Shown here: positions 1 through 7,832 of the stretch, piece by piece
Layout: each line of letters begins with the position of its first letter
How positions within the stretch are numbered: the stretch's first letter is position 1
NCBI RefSeq assembly: GCF_030845195.1
Contig: NZ_CP132543.1
Span: forward strand, 3,055,501 to 3,119,500
Direction: 5' to 3'
DNA length: 64,000 nt
DNA from: Sanyastnella coralliicola
Lineage (GTDB): Bacteria > Bacteroidota > Bacteroidia > Flavobacteriales_D > Sanyastnellaceae
Position numbers and translations under genes: made by a program
Notes under the pieces: generated by a model
Told to the model about the DNA's origin: nothing
Seen by the model: only the letters and a program-made list of their open reading frames with translations
Database searches by the model: none

Positions 1-209
1 TAAACGTTTACCTCAAACCCCTCGAAGATCCAAACCTCGAACTGCTAGTTCATGACATGACAGGAAGGGTCATCCACAGCATCTCGCAAGCACAAACTGA
101 CATCACGTACATGATGGATCTATCAAATCAGGCAGAAGGTGTCTATCTGGTGACACTCCGCTCTGAGGAAAAGGTGTTGCAGATGGAGAAGGTGGTGGTT
201 ACTAAGTAG
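1..209 (+). CDS. 3' end of a T9SS type A secreted protein (partial)
   Basis: Open frame from the left edge to a TAG at 207-209, giving the last 68 residues of a protein whose start lies outside the window. It is nearly identical to the C-terminus of the protein at 7833-9368, with a handful of substitutions, and carries the same type A sorting-domain features: a VHDMTGR segment, GVYLVTL and a basic-hydrophobic end. It is therefore either the tail of a second full paralogue or an orphan tail; the window cannot decide. A heptad island starts right after the stop, as it does after the full-length copy. Confidence 0.75.
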   Translation, partial: NVYLKPLEDPNLELLVHDMTGRVIHSISQAQTDITYMMDLSNQAEGVYLVTLRSEEKVLQMEKVVVTK

Positions 210-426
210 ACCGTGGACCGTGGACTGAGGACCGGAAGAAGAATAAAAAATGAATTTGAATAGTGAATGGTGAATTGAAGGTACACCCAGAGAGTTCATT
301 ATTCAGTATTCATTAATTATTAATCATTATTTGAGGAGGTTATTGGTTATTGGTTATTGGTTATTGGAAACTAATCATCCTATCCGCCGCAGGCGGCCTA
401 ATCATGCTTAGAGCCTACTGCCTACT
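208..426. repeat. Heptad-periodic intergenic island 1
   Basis: Runs of 7-nt words: ACCGTGG-type, then AT-rich words such as GAATTTG, AATAGTG and AATGGTG, then ATTCATT/AATTATT-type words, then TTATTGG repeated about three times, then a CCGCCGCAGGCGG hairpin (388-400) and CTACTGC-type words. The order of blocks matches the islands near 3.8, 5.6, 7.5 and 9.4 kb. No gene is seen here. Confidence 0.85.
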
Positions 427-460
427 ACAAAAAAGGAAACCCCCAATCTTGGAGGCTTCC
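427..460 (-). terminator. Intrinsic terminator of the S74-domain gene
   Basis: Read on the minus strand, a stem GGAAGCCTCC / GGGGGTTTCC (10 pairs including two G-T) with loop AAGATT is followed by six T. It lies 21 nt after the stop of the minus-strand gene at 482-2611. Confidence 0.75.
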
Positions 461-481
461 GAAAAGAATATCTAGAAATTC

Positions 482-2611
482 TTATAGCTTTATTGCCTTC
501 TTCACCATCTCAACACCATCTACCGTTAGCGCGTAGTAATAGATTCCTGAAGAAACGTTCGTCGCATTCCACTCAACTGAGTAGTCTCCTGGAGATGCTT
601 GTCCTTCAAAAATTACATCAACGATCTCACCCATTTGATTATACACCATGATCTGGGCAGAACAGGCGCACCCAATTGAGTAGTTGATTCTTGTTGTAAA
701 CTGGAATGGATTTGGGTAATTCTGCTGAAGTTCGCTTTTGAACTTTTCTTCCATTTGAATTTCGAATTCCGAGTTATCCATTGATTTCACATCAGATTGA
801 CAACACGCCTCCACCATTGACATTAACTCATTGATTTGTTGTTGTTGGTTGTCAATTATTGACTGCTGCTCTTGTGTAGCTTTAATCAACATAGGGATCA
901 TCGCTGTGTAATTCACTCCTAGATGCTCCATGCCTTCACTAATTACTTCTCCTGTATCAGGGTCTGTAAGAGTTGGCTTCTCTGCTTGGGTCACGAGATC
1001 CGGAGCTATTTCTTGGAGCTCTTGTGCCATGACACCATATTGGACGGTTTCTGGAAAATTGAATGATGGGTACTCTTCTGTTTTGAAGTTGTAGCGCTTC
1101 GGACTGATTTGTAACACAGTTTCCAAGCCAGGAACCTCATCGCTCACATTTTCCTTGAATGTGGCATCCGAAACGTTAATTACCGGTGCGTTGGTCCAAA
1201 CAGGCCCAGCAAACCAGCCAGCGATCAATCCTTCGCCGTAAACACCAACAAACTGATTTCCTGGTGTACCTCCAAGTGCCAGTCCAGCAACTCCAATCGT
1301 GTGATCAGTCCCAGATTGTGCCTGACCTAGGACACCAATTACTTTTTCACCTGCAACTACACGAGCAGTCACACCGTGATTTGTGGATTGCGTTGCTACA
1401 CCTTGGCTTTCTACGCGAACACCTCTTGAGATTGCTGTACCGGCATCAGCGTTTGCGGACACCCAAATAGAATTAATTTCATTCCCTCCTATGGTCTCAA
1501 TTCTAGCATTCGTGTTAAGACCATCAGCAGTGTTGGCTTGGAAAGAATGAAACTTGCCAGTCGGAACATCTAAACCAACGCCAACTCGTCCTTCATTACA
1601 TGCTCCTACATAGCCCATGACAAGGTCTGCAGAACCTCCATTGTCAATCTCATTCCATTCGCACAAGTCGTCTCCATTAACCCATGTTCCATCACCCGCA
1701 AGAAAATCAGTGTCATTGCCCGTGAACTCCAAATAGTCTAATGCGTAATCACCTACCTCGGTTTGCTGAATCCCCGTAATCAAGGCATCTGGCGTTAGCC
1801 CTGGCATGATGCGTAAGCGTGCCGTTCCTTCCACATCTAACTTCTCTGTAGGAAGGCCTTCTGTCGGATCAAAGCCAACAGCCATATTCCCCGTTGGGAT
1901 CACGTGGAAATGACCCAAATTGCTGGTCTGTAGATCGGTGTAGAGGTCGTTAATCGGACCATAGTCGTAGGTAAGCCTCAACTGAGGATCACTACTATCA
2001 TCCCACACTTCCAGTGCCCACACAGGCTGGTCATCATTGCTAAACAACGTACCGATTCCTGTATGTCCTTCAGAAGTCATACGAGCAACCTCAAGGATTC
2101 CTGGACCCGTACCAGTTGACCAGTTAAACGTCAGGTTATCTGGGCCGTTCTGAGATGTAATCGAGTTGTCACCCCAAGCAATCACAGCATCGGTAACATC
2201 ATCCCCGATTCTACGGGGTCCGACATACATCATGTCTTGATTATGGGTGAATAAAATCCCGTAGCGCATCCAATCTCTAAAGCCTAGTTGCTCAGGGAAT
2301 CCATTGGGGTTATTTCCATTAAGATGAAGCTGTGTAAATGGAGACTGAAGCCCTAAATTGAAGAAAGTTGGATCTTGGCTCAGACCAAGAAATCCATTTC
2401 GATTATAGGTATATGTATTGACGGTTATGTTTCCACTATCCATTAAGCGCAAATGCGGATCCCCATCTGTTATAACTGTAACAGGCTGACCGTTGTTAGC
2501 TCCTAAACGATCTAATGGACCAAGTACATTGCCACCAGTATTCCAGTCTTGGCTAAATGTAATTGAAGGAAAACATAGAATAATTAACACTAATATTTTC
2601 GGATATCTCAT
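482..2611 (-). CDS. Secreted protein with S74 intramolecular chaperone domain and T9SS type A signal
   Basis: The start chosen is the ATG at 2611 (MRYPKILVLIIL..., 709 aa), because it begins directly with a signal peptide ending FSQ; a longer frame from 2635 would add eight residues and overlap the upstream gene. After the signal peptide comes a module (about residues 47-141) shared with the truncated genes at 4034-4453 and 5856-6284, then a long repeat-poor region. Around residue 481 a Peptidase_S74 autochaperone domain begins; its SDATFK motif has Ser and Lys five residues apart, as in phage endosialidase tailspikes, where it self-cleaves after trimer folding. A coiled coil rich in QQQ and a type A sorting domain (NYPNPF ... 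GIYYYAL) end the protein. Inference: a trimeric fibre-like surface protein. It is the second gene of a unit, 17 nt after 2629-3651. Confidence 0.85.
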   Translation of the reverse strand: MRYPKILVLIILCFPSITFSQDWNTGGNVLGPLDRLGANNGQPVTVITDGDPHLRLMDSGNITVNTYTYNRNGFLGLSQDPTFFNLGLQSPFTQLHLNGNNPNGFPEQLGFRDWMRYGILFTHNQDMMYVGPRRIGDDVTDAVIAWGDNSITSQNGPDNLTFNWSTGTGPGILEVARMTSEGHTGIGTLFSNDDQPVWALEVWDDSSDPQLRLTYDYGPINDLYTDLQTSNLGHFHVIPTGNMAVGFDPTEGLPTEKLDVEGTARLRIMPGLTPDALITGIQQTEVGDYALDYLEFTGNDTDFLAGDGTWVNGDDLCEWNEIDNGGSADLVMGYVGACNEGRVGVGLDVPTGKFHSFQANTADGLNTNARIETIGGNEINSIWVSANADAGTAISRGVRVESQGVATQSTNHGVTARVVAGEKVIGVLGQAQSGTDHTIGVAGLALGGTPGNQFVGVYGEGLIAGWFAGPVWTNAPVINVSDATFKENVSDEVPGLETVLQISPKRYNFKTEEYPSFNFPETVQYGVMAQELQEIAPDLVTQAEKPTLTDPDTGEVISEGMEHLGVNYTAMIPMLIKATQEQQSIIDNQQQQINELMSMVEACCQSDVKSMDNSEFEIQMEEKFKSELQQNYPNPFQFTTRINYSIGCACSAQIMVYNQMGEIVDVIFEGQASPGDYSVEWNATNVSSGIYYYALTVDGVEMVKKAIKL

Positions 2612-2628
2612 AATCAAACAATTACGAT

Positions 2629-3651
2629 CTACCACTTCAAAATCCTCTCAATATATTCTACATTATTTTCGAAATAAATGACGATTAAATAGAAACCCAC
2701 ATCCAAATTTGCTGTATTGATTCGATTATCGAATTTCGAATTAATCAAATCCCCTTCCAAAACAACTACACCTTTCGCATCATAAATCTGGAAAGTTTCA
2801 GCACCAAAACCGTTAACAGTTAACGAACTCTGAAAGGGATTTGGAAAAACCCTCACCCTTTCAACAATATCTTCAGAAACAGAAACGGGCGTTTGACCTA
2901 TGTAAACATCGTCGATATAATAATATGCATCATCATCAAAATGATTCTCATCAATTACATCGGAAGGAATCGCGTTGATTGTTGGTGTTTCAGAATTTGG
3001 AATAAAATTCCCTATATACAAATATCGCTCTCCACCCTGGGCAACATACTCCCACTGAAGAAGAGTCCAATCATCTTTTTCATCAATAAAGTTACTAGGG
3101 GTATTTGAAAGAGATGCAGCCACCGGGATCGTTGAGTTTAACCCAGAGTATTGGCTTAACAATGAGTCAACTAGGAGAACCTGAATAGCACTTGTCGCTT
3201 TTGATGACCTCTCCGCCAAGCTAAGGTAAAATCTTATATAATAGACTTCACCTTCATTCAATACATCCTGAAGCTCTACAGCTAAATACTCAGACCAATC
3301 ATTCCACGCTTGCGGTCCTGGCGAATAAGGTAAAAACCCAGCGTAACCATCACCACTTCGTGGTTCTTGGCATCCAAAGGCGCTTACAGGCACTCCAAAT
3401 AGCCACGGATCTAAAGTTTGATTTTCAGGGTAAGGACAATCATCGTCCAGAACTACCGTGCAACGATGATATACATCAGGAGTTGCCATCGTAGCGCTAA
3501 ACCAAGGTGGAGCATCATCTAATTCCCCATAATTCGGATCACACTCATCGCGCTCTTCGAAACTCGAATTCGGGACTAAATTATCCACTTGTGCTCTCAG
3601 AGAACAAACTACTAGCAGAAAAACGAGAGAAATACTGAAGCGATAAATCAC
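2629..3651 (-). CDS. Secreted jellyroll-type protein with T9SS type A signal
   Basis: 340 aa starting with GTG (M-IYRFSISLVFLLVV, signal peptide ending RAQ). The mature N-terminus NLVPNSSFEE is typical of galactose-binding-like or carbohydrate-binding jellyroll domains of Bacteroidota; a second half contains YYIDDVYIGQTP, also typical of that fold. The C-terminus VFPNPFQSSLTV ... GFYLIVIYF is a type A sorting domain. GTG is used at the same place in the paralogues at 4450-5400 and 6304-7326, which supports it as the real start. First gene of a two-gene unit; ligand unknown. Confidence 0.8.
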   Translation of the reverse strand: MIYRFSISLVFLLVVCSLRAQVDNLVPNSSFEERDECDPNYGELDDAPPWFSATMATPDVYHRCTVVLDDDCPYPENQTLDPWLFGVPVSAFGCQEPRSGDGYAGFLPYSPGPQAWNDWSEYLAVELQDVLNEGEVYYIRFYLSLAERSSKATSAIQVLLVDSLLSQYSGLNSTIPVAASLSNTPSNFIDEKDDWTLLQWEYVAQGGERYLYIGNFIPNSETPTINAIPSDVIDENHFDDDAYYYIDDVYIGQTPVSVSEDIVERVRVFPNPFQSSLTVNGFGAETFQIYDAKGVVVLEGDLINSKFDNRINTANLDVGFYLIVIYFENNVEYIERILKW

Positions 3652-3698
3652 TTATATAAATATCATTAATTCGATTGGCATACGGAGGCCAATTTTCT

Positions 3699-3794
3699 CC
3701 TGCACTTTCGCAGCATACGCGCATTGCATTAGGTTATTCCCTAAGTTAATGAAGATGTTCTTGTTTCGCTCGCCTACAAGCGAACTAAATCGGG
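3699..3794 (-). promoter_or_regulatory. Conserved leader of surface-protein unit, copy 1
   Basis: About 96 nt nearly identical to 5450-5545 and 7378-7472, always ahead of the jellyroll gene and directly next to a heptad island. On the minus strand it contains TAACTTAG (3748-3741), a plausible -7 element about 90 nt before the GTG. It also contains a hairpin TTCGCT-n8-AGCGAA. On the plus strand TGCACTTTCGCA could be a divergent -7 element. Confidence 0.6.
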
Positions 3795-4033
3795 GGTAGA
3801 ATCGGTAGACCGTGGACCGTGGACTGTGGACCGGAAGAAGAATAAATAATGAATTTGAATAGTGAATGGTGAATTGAACGGGTGACCCAGCAGTTCATTA
3901 TTCAGTATTCATTAATTATTAATCATTATTCGAAGAGGTTCGTGGTTCGTGGTTCGTGGAGACTAACCATCCTATCCGCCTGAGGCGGACTGATCATGCT
4001 TTCAGCCTACCGCATACTGCATACCGCCCATAC
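3795..4033. repeat. Heptad-periodic intergenic island 2
   Basis: Thirty-four consecutive 7-nt words from 3795 to 4032 with no register slip. Blocks in order: GGTAGAA, ACCGTGG repeats, GAAGAAT, GAATTTG, AATAGTG, AATGGTG, AATTGAA, then GTTCATT, ATTCAGT, ATTCATT, AATTATT, AATCATT, then GTGGTTC repeats, a CCGCCTGAGGCGG hairpin, then GCCTACC, GCATACT, GCATACC. The left arm of the AT-rich middle is an approximate inverted repeat of the right arm. The next base group is the truncated coding sequence of the following cassette. Confidence 0.9.
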
Positions 4034-4453
4034 ATCTGTAACATCATCCCCAATTCTACGGGGTCCGACATACATCATGTCTTGATTATGGGTGAATAAA
4101 ATCCCATAGCGCATCCAATCTCTAAAGCCAAGTTGCTCGGGAGCGCCATTAGGGTTGTCACCGTTGAGATGAAGTAAGGTGAAAGGTGATTGAAGCCCTA
4201 GATTGAAGAAGTCAGGGTCTTGGCTTAGTCCAAAGAAACCTGCTCGGTTGTACGTGTAGGTATTAACGGTGATGTTTCCATTGTCCATCAATTTGGCTCT
4301 GTTGATATCATTGGTCCGGAAATCTATAGCTTGTGCGGCATCAAAGCCGAGAAATTTATTTCCTCCAGGAACATTATTCGCTGTGGTGGATTGTGAATAC
4401 CCTATCGAGCAGATCAAGAGTAATGTAAGGGTTAAAAAGAGATACTTTCTCAT
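4007..4453 (-). CDS. Truncated surface-protein cassette (5' part only)
   Basis: 148 codons. Signal peptide MRKYLFLTLTLLLICSIGYS, then the same module as in the gene at 482-2611 (from NGNITVNTYTYNR to RRIGDDVTD). Homology stops exactly after VTD (codon at 4034-4036); the last eight residues (VWAVCSMR) are read out of heptad island 2. The S74 and sorting domains are missing, so the product could not be anchored by T9SS. The ATG overlaps the stop of 4450-5400 as ATGA. Reads as a silent donor cassette or a decayed copy rather than a working gene. Confidence 0.75.
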   Translation of the reverse strand: MRKYLFLTLTLLLICSIGYSQSTTANNVPGGNKFLGFDAAQAIDFRTNDINRAKLMDNGNITVNTYTYNRAGFFGLSQDPDFFNLGLQSPFTLLHLNGDNPNGAPEQLGFRDWMRYGILFTHNQDMMYVGPRRIGDDVTDVWAVCSMR

Positions 4454-5400
4454 TGTAAAAAAAGCTTGCGTGATATAACCTCTTCCCCGACTACAGCTTG
4501 AACAATAACAATTCCATTTGAAGGTAAATCCTCAAATATCACCGATGAATCATTAGACTCTCGGTGACTTAGGAGTTTACCTTCTACAGTATAAACGGAA
4601 ATCAGAGAATCTTTTCCGTCTAACCCTGAGATCATCAACTGACCAGTAGAATAGATGAAGTTCAAATCCAATGAAGAGGATTCTACAACATTCACCGGGT
4701 AACAAGACGGGAATTCACTCTTCTGTACGCAGATGGCATCGATATAGTAGAAAGCAACAGCATATCCTGAAGAGTTAATGTTCCATACTTCGGTGTTCTC
4801 GTCATCAAAGAAGTTCCCAAAGGCGATGTAATCATATGGTTGATCAGCTGTGAAGAAAACTTCAAGGGTCAACCAATTGGTCTGATCTATCACAAGGGTA
4901 TCGATGTTGAAGTGAGCAAAGTTATCTGGCTGCAGCTCATTTAATTGGTCATAATCAGGGTCTTGAAAGAATCTGAAGCCGATATTATTCGTCGCTGCTA
5001 GATTACCAGATTTCAGGCCGCCATCGACGAAAGATATTGAGAACTCAATTCTATATTCTTCTCCCACTTCAAGCGGACTTGTCAAAGCTGTAGCCATATA
5101 CTCCCTAGATTCATCAATGGTCTCGTATGTTATAAAACATGCGTAAGCCGAACCATGAAACGCCTCTTGAGAACCCCATGCATTGTCGGGTACACCTGCA
5201 TTAACCTCCCCACATTCATGAAAGAAATCAGGAGTCAACTGCCATGTCTCCCACGGAAGACAGTTTGTAGCTAACTCAGTTGTTGATACAGGACAGTCTA
5301 TAAACTCCTCAAAGCTCCCATTAGGAACGAGGTTTTCTTGGGTATAGACATGAAGGCTAGTGGCTCCAAAAGCCAGTAACAGAAGGAAGCGGTACATCAC
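4450..5400 (-). CDS. Secreted jellyroll-type protein with T9SS type A-like end
   Basis: 316 aa. The frame opens with GTG (5400) followed by ATG (5397); GTG is kept because both paralogues start there. Signal peptide MYRFLLLLAFGATSLHVYTQ, then ENLVPNGSFEEF, a jellyroll hallmark, and FYYIDAICVQ near residue 223. The C-terminal 70 residues (SVYTVEGKLLSHRES ... IVIVQAVVGEEVISRKLFLQ) form a sorting-domain-like fold. More diverged from 2629-3651 and 6304-7326 than those are from each other. First gene of the second unit. Confidence 0.8.
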   Translation of the reverse strand: MMYRFLLLLAFGATSLHVYTQENLVPNGSFEEFIDCPVSTTELATNCLPWETWQLTPDFFHECGEVNAGVPDNAWGSQEAFHGSAYACFITYETIDESREYMATALTSPLEVGEEYRIEFSISFVDGGLKSGNLAATNNIGFRFFQDPDYDQLNELQPDNFAHFNIDTLVIDQTNWLTLEVFFTADQPYDYIAFGNFFDDENTEVWNINSSGYAVAFYYIDAICVQKSEFPSCYPVNVVESSSLDLNFIYSTGQLMISGLDGKDSLISVYTVEGKLLSHRESNDSSVIFEDLPSNGIVIVQAVVGEEVISRKLFLQ

Positions 5401-5449
5401 TTGTTTATTTCAAAAAATTAGCGCTGTTAGCATAAGGACACTAACAATC

Positions 5450-5545
5450 CCTGCACTTTCGCAGCATACACGCATTGCATTAGGTTATCTCCTAAGTTAA
5501 TGAAGATGTTCTTGTTTCGCTCGCCTACAAGCGAACTAAATCGGG
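5450..5545 (-). promoter_or_regulatory. Conserved leader of surface-protein unit, copy 2
   Basis: Same element as 3699-3794. Putative minus-strand -7 element TAACTTAG at 5499-5492, about 92 nt ahead of the GTG of 4450-5400. The TTCGCT-n8-AGCGAA hairpin is retained. Confidence 0.6.
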
Positions 5546-5855
5546 GGTAGAATCGGTAGACCGTGGACCGTGGACTGTGGACCGGAAGAAGAATAAATAA
5601 TGAATTTGAATAGTGAATGGTGAATTGAACGGGTGACCCAGCAGTTCATTATTCAGTATTCATTAATTATTAATCATTATTCGAAGAGGTTCGTGGTTCG
5701 TGGTTCGTGGTTCGTGGTTCGTGGAGACTAATCATACTATCCGCCTCAGGCGGACTAATCATACTATCCGCCTCAGGCGGACTAATCATGCTAACCGCCG
5801 CAGGCGGCCTAACCATGCTATCAGCCTACCGCATACAGCCTACTGCTTACACCCC
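5546..5855. repeat. Heptad-periodic intergenic island 3
   Basis: Same word order as island 2, with about five GTGGTTC-type words (against three) and three copies of a 27-nt unit that carries a CCGCC-n3-GGCGG hairpin (loops TCA, TCA, GCA). The island ends at 5855 against the truncated coding sequence of the next cassette. Confidence 0.9.
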
Positions 5856-6284
5856 ATCAGTAACATCATCTCCAATTCTACGGGGTCCGACATACATCAT
5901 ATCCTGATTATGGGTGAATAGAATCCCGTAGCGCATCCAATCTCTAAAGCCTAGTTGCTCAGGGAATCCATTGGGATTATTTCCATTAAGATGAAGCTGT
6001 GTAAATGGAGACTGAAGCCCTAAATTGAAGAAAGTTGGATCCTGGCTCAGACCTAGAAATCCATTTCGATTATAGGTATATGTATTAACAGTTATGTTCC
6101 CATTATCCATTAGACGAAGATGTGGGTCTCCGTCGGTTATCATTGAAACAGGTTCGCTATTGTTTGACCCAAGTACATCTGTTGGACCAACAAAATTCCC
6201 CCCAGTTTGCCATTGAGCTTCTGCTACTTGGGTAGTTAATAATATTACACTGAGACAGAGTAGGTATTTTATTTTTTGAAACAT
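5847..6284 (-). CDS. Truncated surface-protein cassette (5' part only)
   Basis: 145 codons: signal peptide MFQKIKYLLCLSVILLTTQVAEA, WQTGGNFVGP, then a module almost identical at DNA level to residues 47-141 of the full gene at 482-2611. The homology ends after VTD (codon 5856-5858), the same residue at which the cassette at 4007-4453 ends; only GV and a stop follow from the island. It lies 19 nt behind the jellyroll gene 6304-7326. Same interpretation: donor cassette or relic. Confidence 0.75.
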   Translation of the reverse strand: MFQKIKYLLCLSVILLTTQVAEAQWQTGGNFVGPTDVLGSNNSEPVSMITDGDPHLRLMDNGNITVNTYTYNRNGFLGLSQDPTFFNLGLQSPFTQLHLNGNNPNGFPEQLGFRDWMRYGILFTHNQDMMYVGPRRIGDDVTDGV

Positions 6285-6303
6285 TTGTTCTCATTGTTAC
6301 AAC

Positions 6304-7326
6304 CTACCGCTTCAAAATTTTCTTCTTTATTATCTCTCCGTTATCAAGTTGGAGAAGGCAGTAATATATCCCTGAAGATAGACCCTCTGTTTTTACGTCT
6401 ACTGAATTCATAGGAAAAGGAAGTAATACTTGCTTCACTAACTTGCCTAATCCGTTATAAATGACAACTTGCTCAATATTCTTCCCAGTGATCTTCAGAT
6501 TATTCTCAACTGGGTTAGGAAAAAGAGCGAATTCTGTATTTTCTTCTTGCCAAATTGATAACGGTGTTTGACCAACGTAAACATCATCTATGTAATAGTA
6601 AGCCATATTCTCATAATGGCCTTCATCAATAACATCAGAGGGGATAGCATTAATTGATGGAGTGTCTTCATTCGAAGTAAAGTTCCCTATATACAAGTAC
6701 TGCTCATCTCCATTAGCAATGAACTCCCATTGCAATAGAGTCCATTCATCTTTGTCATCAATATACGTTTGGATATCATTAGCCAATGAAGGCAAGATTG
6801 GAAGGGTAGTGTTAGTAGCGCTGTACTCCTCTATATTGTCAGGGGATAATAACACATGAATTGAGCTTATCGCTCTCGAAGACCTCTCCGCAAGTGATAA
6901 GTAAAACCGAATATGATAGACTTCACCTGCAATTAATGGTTCAAGCAGTTGTGTTTCCAAATATTCCGACCAATCGAGCCAATCCGACTCTGAAGGAGCA
7001 TAAGGAATAAACCCACCATAGCCCATACCTGAGTGAGGGGATTGACACCCAGGACCATTTGTAGGGACTCCCACTATCCAAGGATCAAGCACTTGGCTTT
7101 CTGGATACGGACAGGGATTATCATTGACGATTGTACATTCATGAAATACATTTGGGGTCGCCATCGTGGGTGACTTCCAAGGGGGGGCATCATCTAATTC
7201 CCCATAATTGGGATCACAGTCGTCACGCTCTTCAAATCCTGGATTAGGAACAAGATTGTCCTCTTGAGCTTGAACTGAAGTAATCGTTGCGATAAATAAT
7301 AAAAAAGAAAAGAAGCGGTAAGCCAC
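6304..7326 (-). CDS. Secreted jellyroll-type protein with T9SS type A signal
   Basis: 340 aa, GTG start, signal peptide AYRFFSFLLFIATITSVQAQ. Close paralogue of 2629-3651 along its length: NLVPNPGFEERDDCDPNY, SEYLE, YLSLAERSS, AYYYIDDVYVGQTPLS. Type A sorting domain at the end (FALFPNPVENNLKI ... GIYYCLLQL ... ILKR). First gene of the third unit, followed by the truncated cassette. Ligand unknown. Confidence 0.8.
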   Translation of the reverse strand: MAYRFFSFLLFIATITSVQAQEDNLVPNPGFEERDDCDPNYGELDDAPPWKSPTMATPNVFHECTIVNDNPCPYPESQVLDPWIVGVPTNGPGCQSPHSGMGYGGFIPYAPSESDWLDWSEYLETQLLEPLIAGEVYHIRFYLSLAERSSRAISSIHVLLSPDNIEEYSATNTTLPILPSLANDIQTYIDDKDEWTLLQWEFIANGDEQYLYIGNFTSNEDTPSINAIPSDVIDEGHYENMAYYYIDDVYVGQTPLSIWQEENTEFALFPNPVENNLKITGKNIEQVVIYNGLGKLVKQVLLPFPMNSVDVKTEGLSSGIYYCLLQLDNGEIIKKKILKR

Positions 7327-7377
7327 GATTTCAGATATTAATATTTAACTCTATTGGCGATAAGGAAACCAATAAAC

Positions 7378-7472
7378 CCTGCACTTTCGCAGCATACGCG
7401 CATTGCATTAGGTTACGTCCTAAGTTAATGAAGATGTTCTAGTTTCGCTCGCTTATAAGCGAACTAAATCGG
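7378..7472 (-). promoter_or_regulatory. Conserved leader of surface-protein unit, copy 3
   Basis: Third copy of the element at 3699-3794 (95 nt). TAACTTAG at 7427-7420 on the minus strand. The hairpin region has changed to TTCGCTCGCTTATAAGCGAA, which still pairs and contains a perfect CGCTTATAAGCG palindrome. Confidence 0.6.
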
Positions 7473-7813
<341 letters not shown>

Positions 7814-7821
7814 TAACTTTA
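7814..7821 (+). promoter_or_regulatory. Putative -7 promoter element TAACTTTA
   Basis: Matches six of eight positions of the Bacteroidota consensus TAnnTTTG counting the two free ones, at the end of heptad island 4 and 11 nt before the TTG start at 7833. No convincing -33 element was picked. Confidence 0.45.
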
Positions 7822-7832
7822 GGTCTACCGTT

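Noticed and set aside
482-6284. Diversity-generating retroelement
   Set aside because: No reverse transcriptase and no adenine-biased variable repeat; the truncated copies fit gene conversion or decay better.
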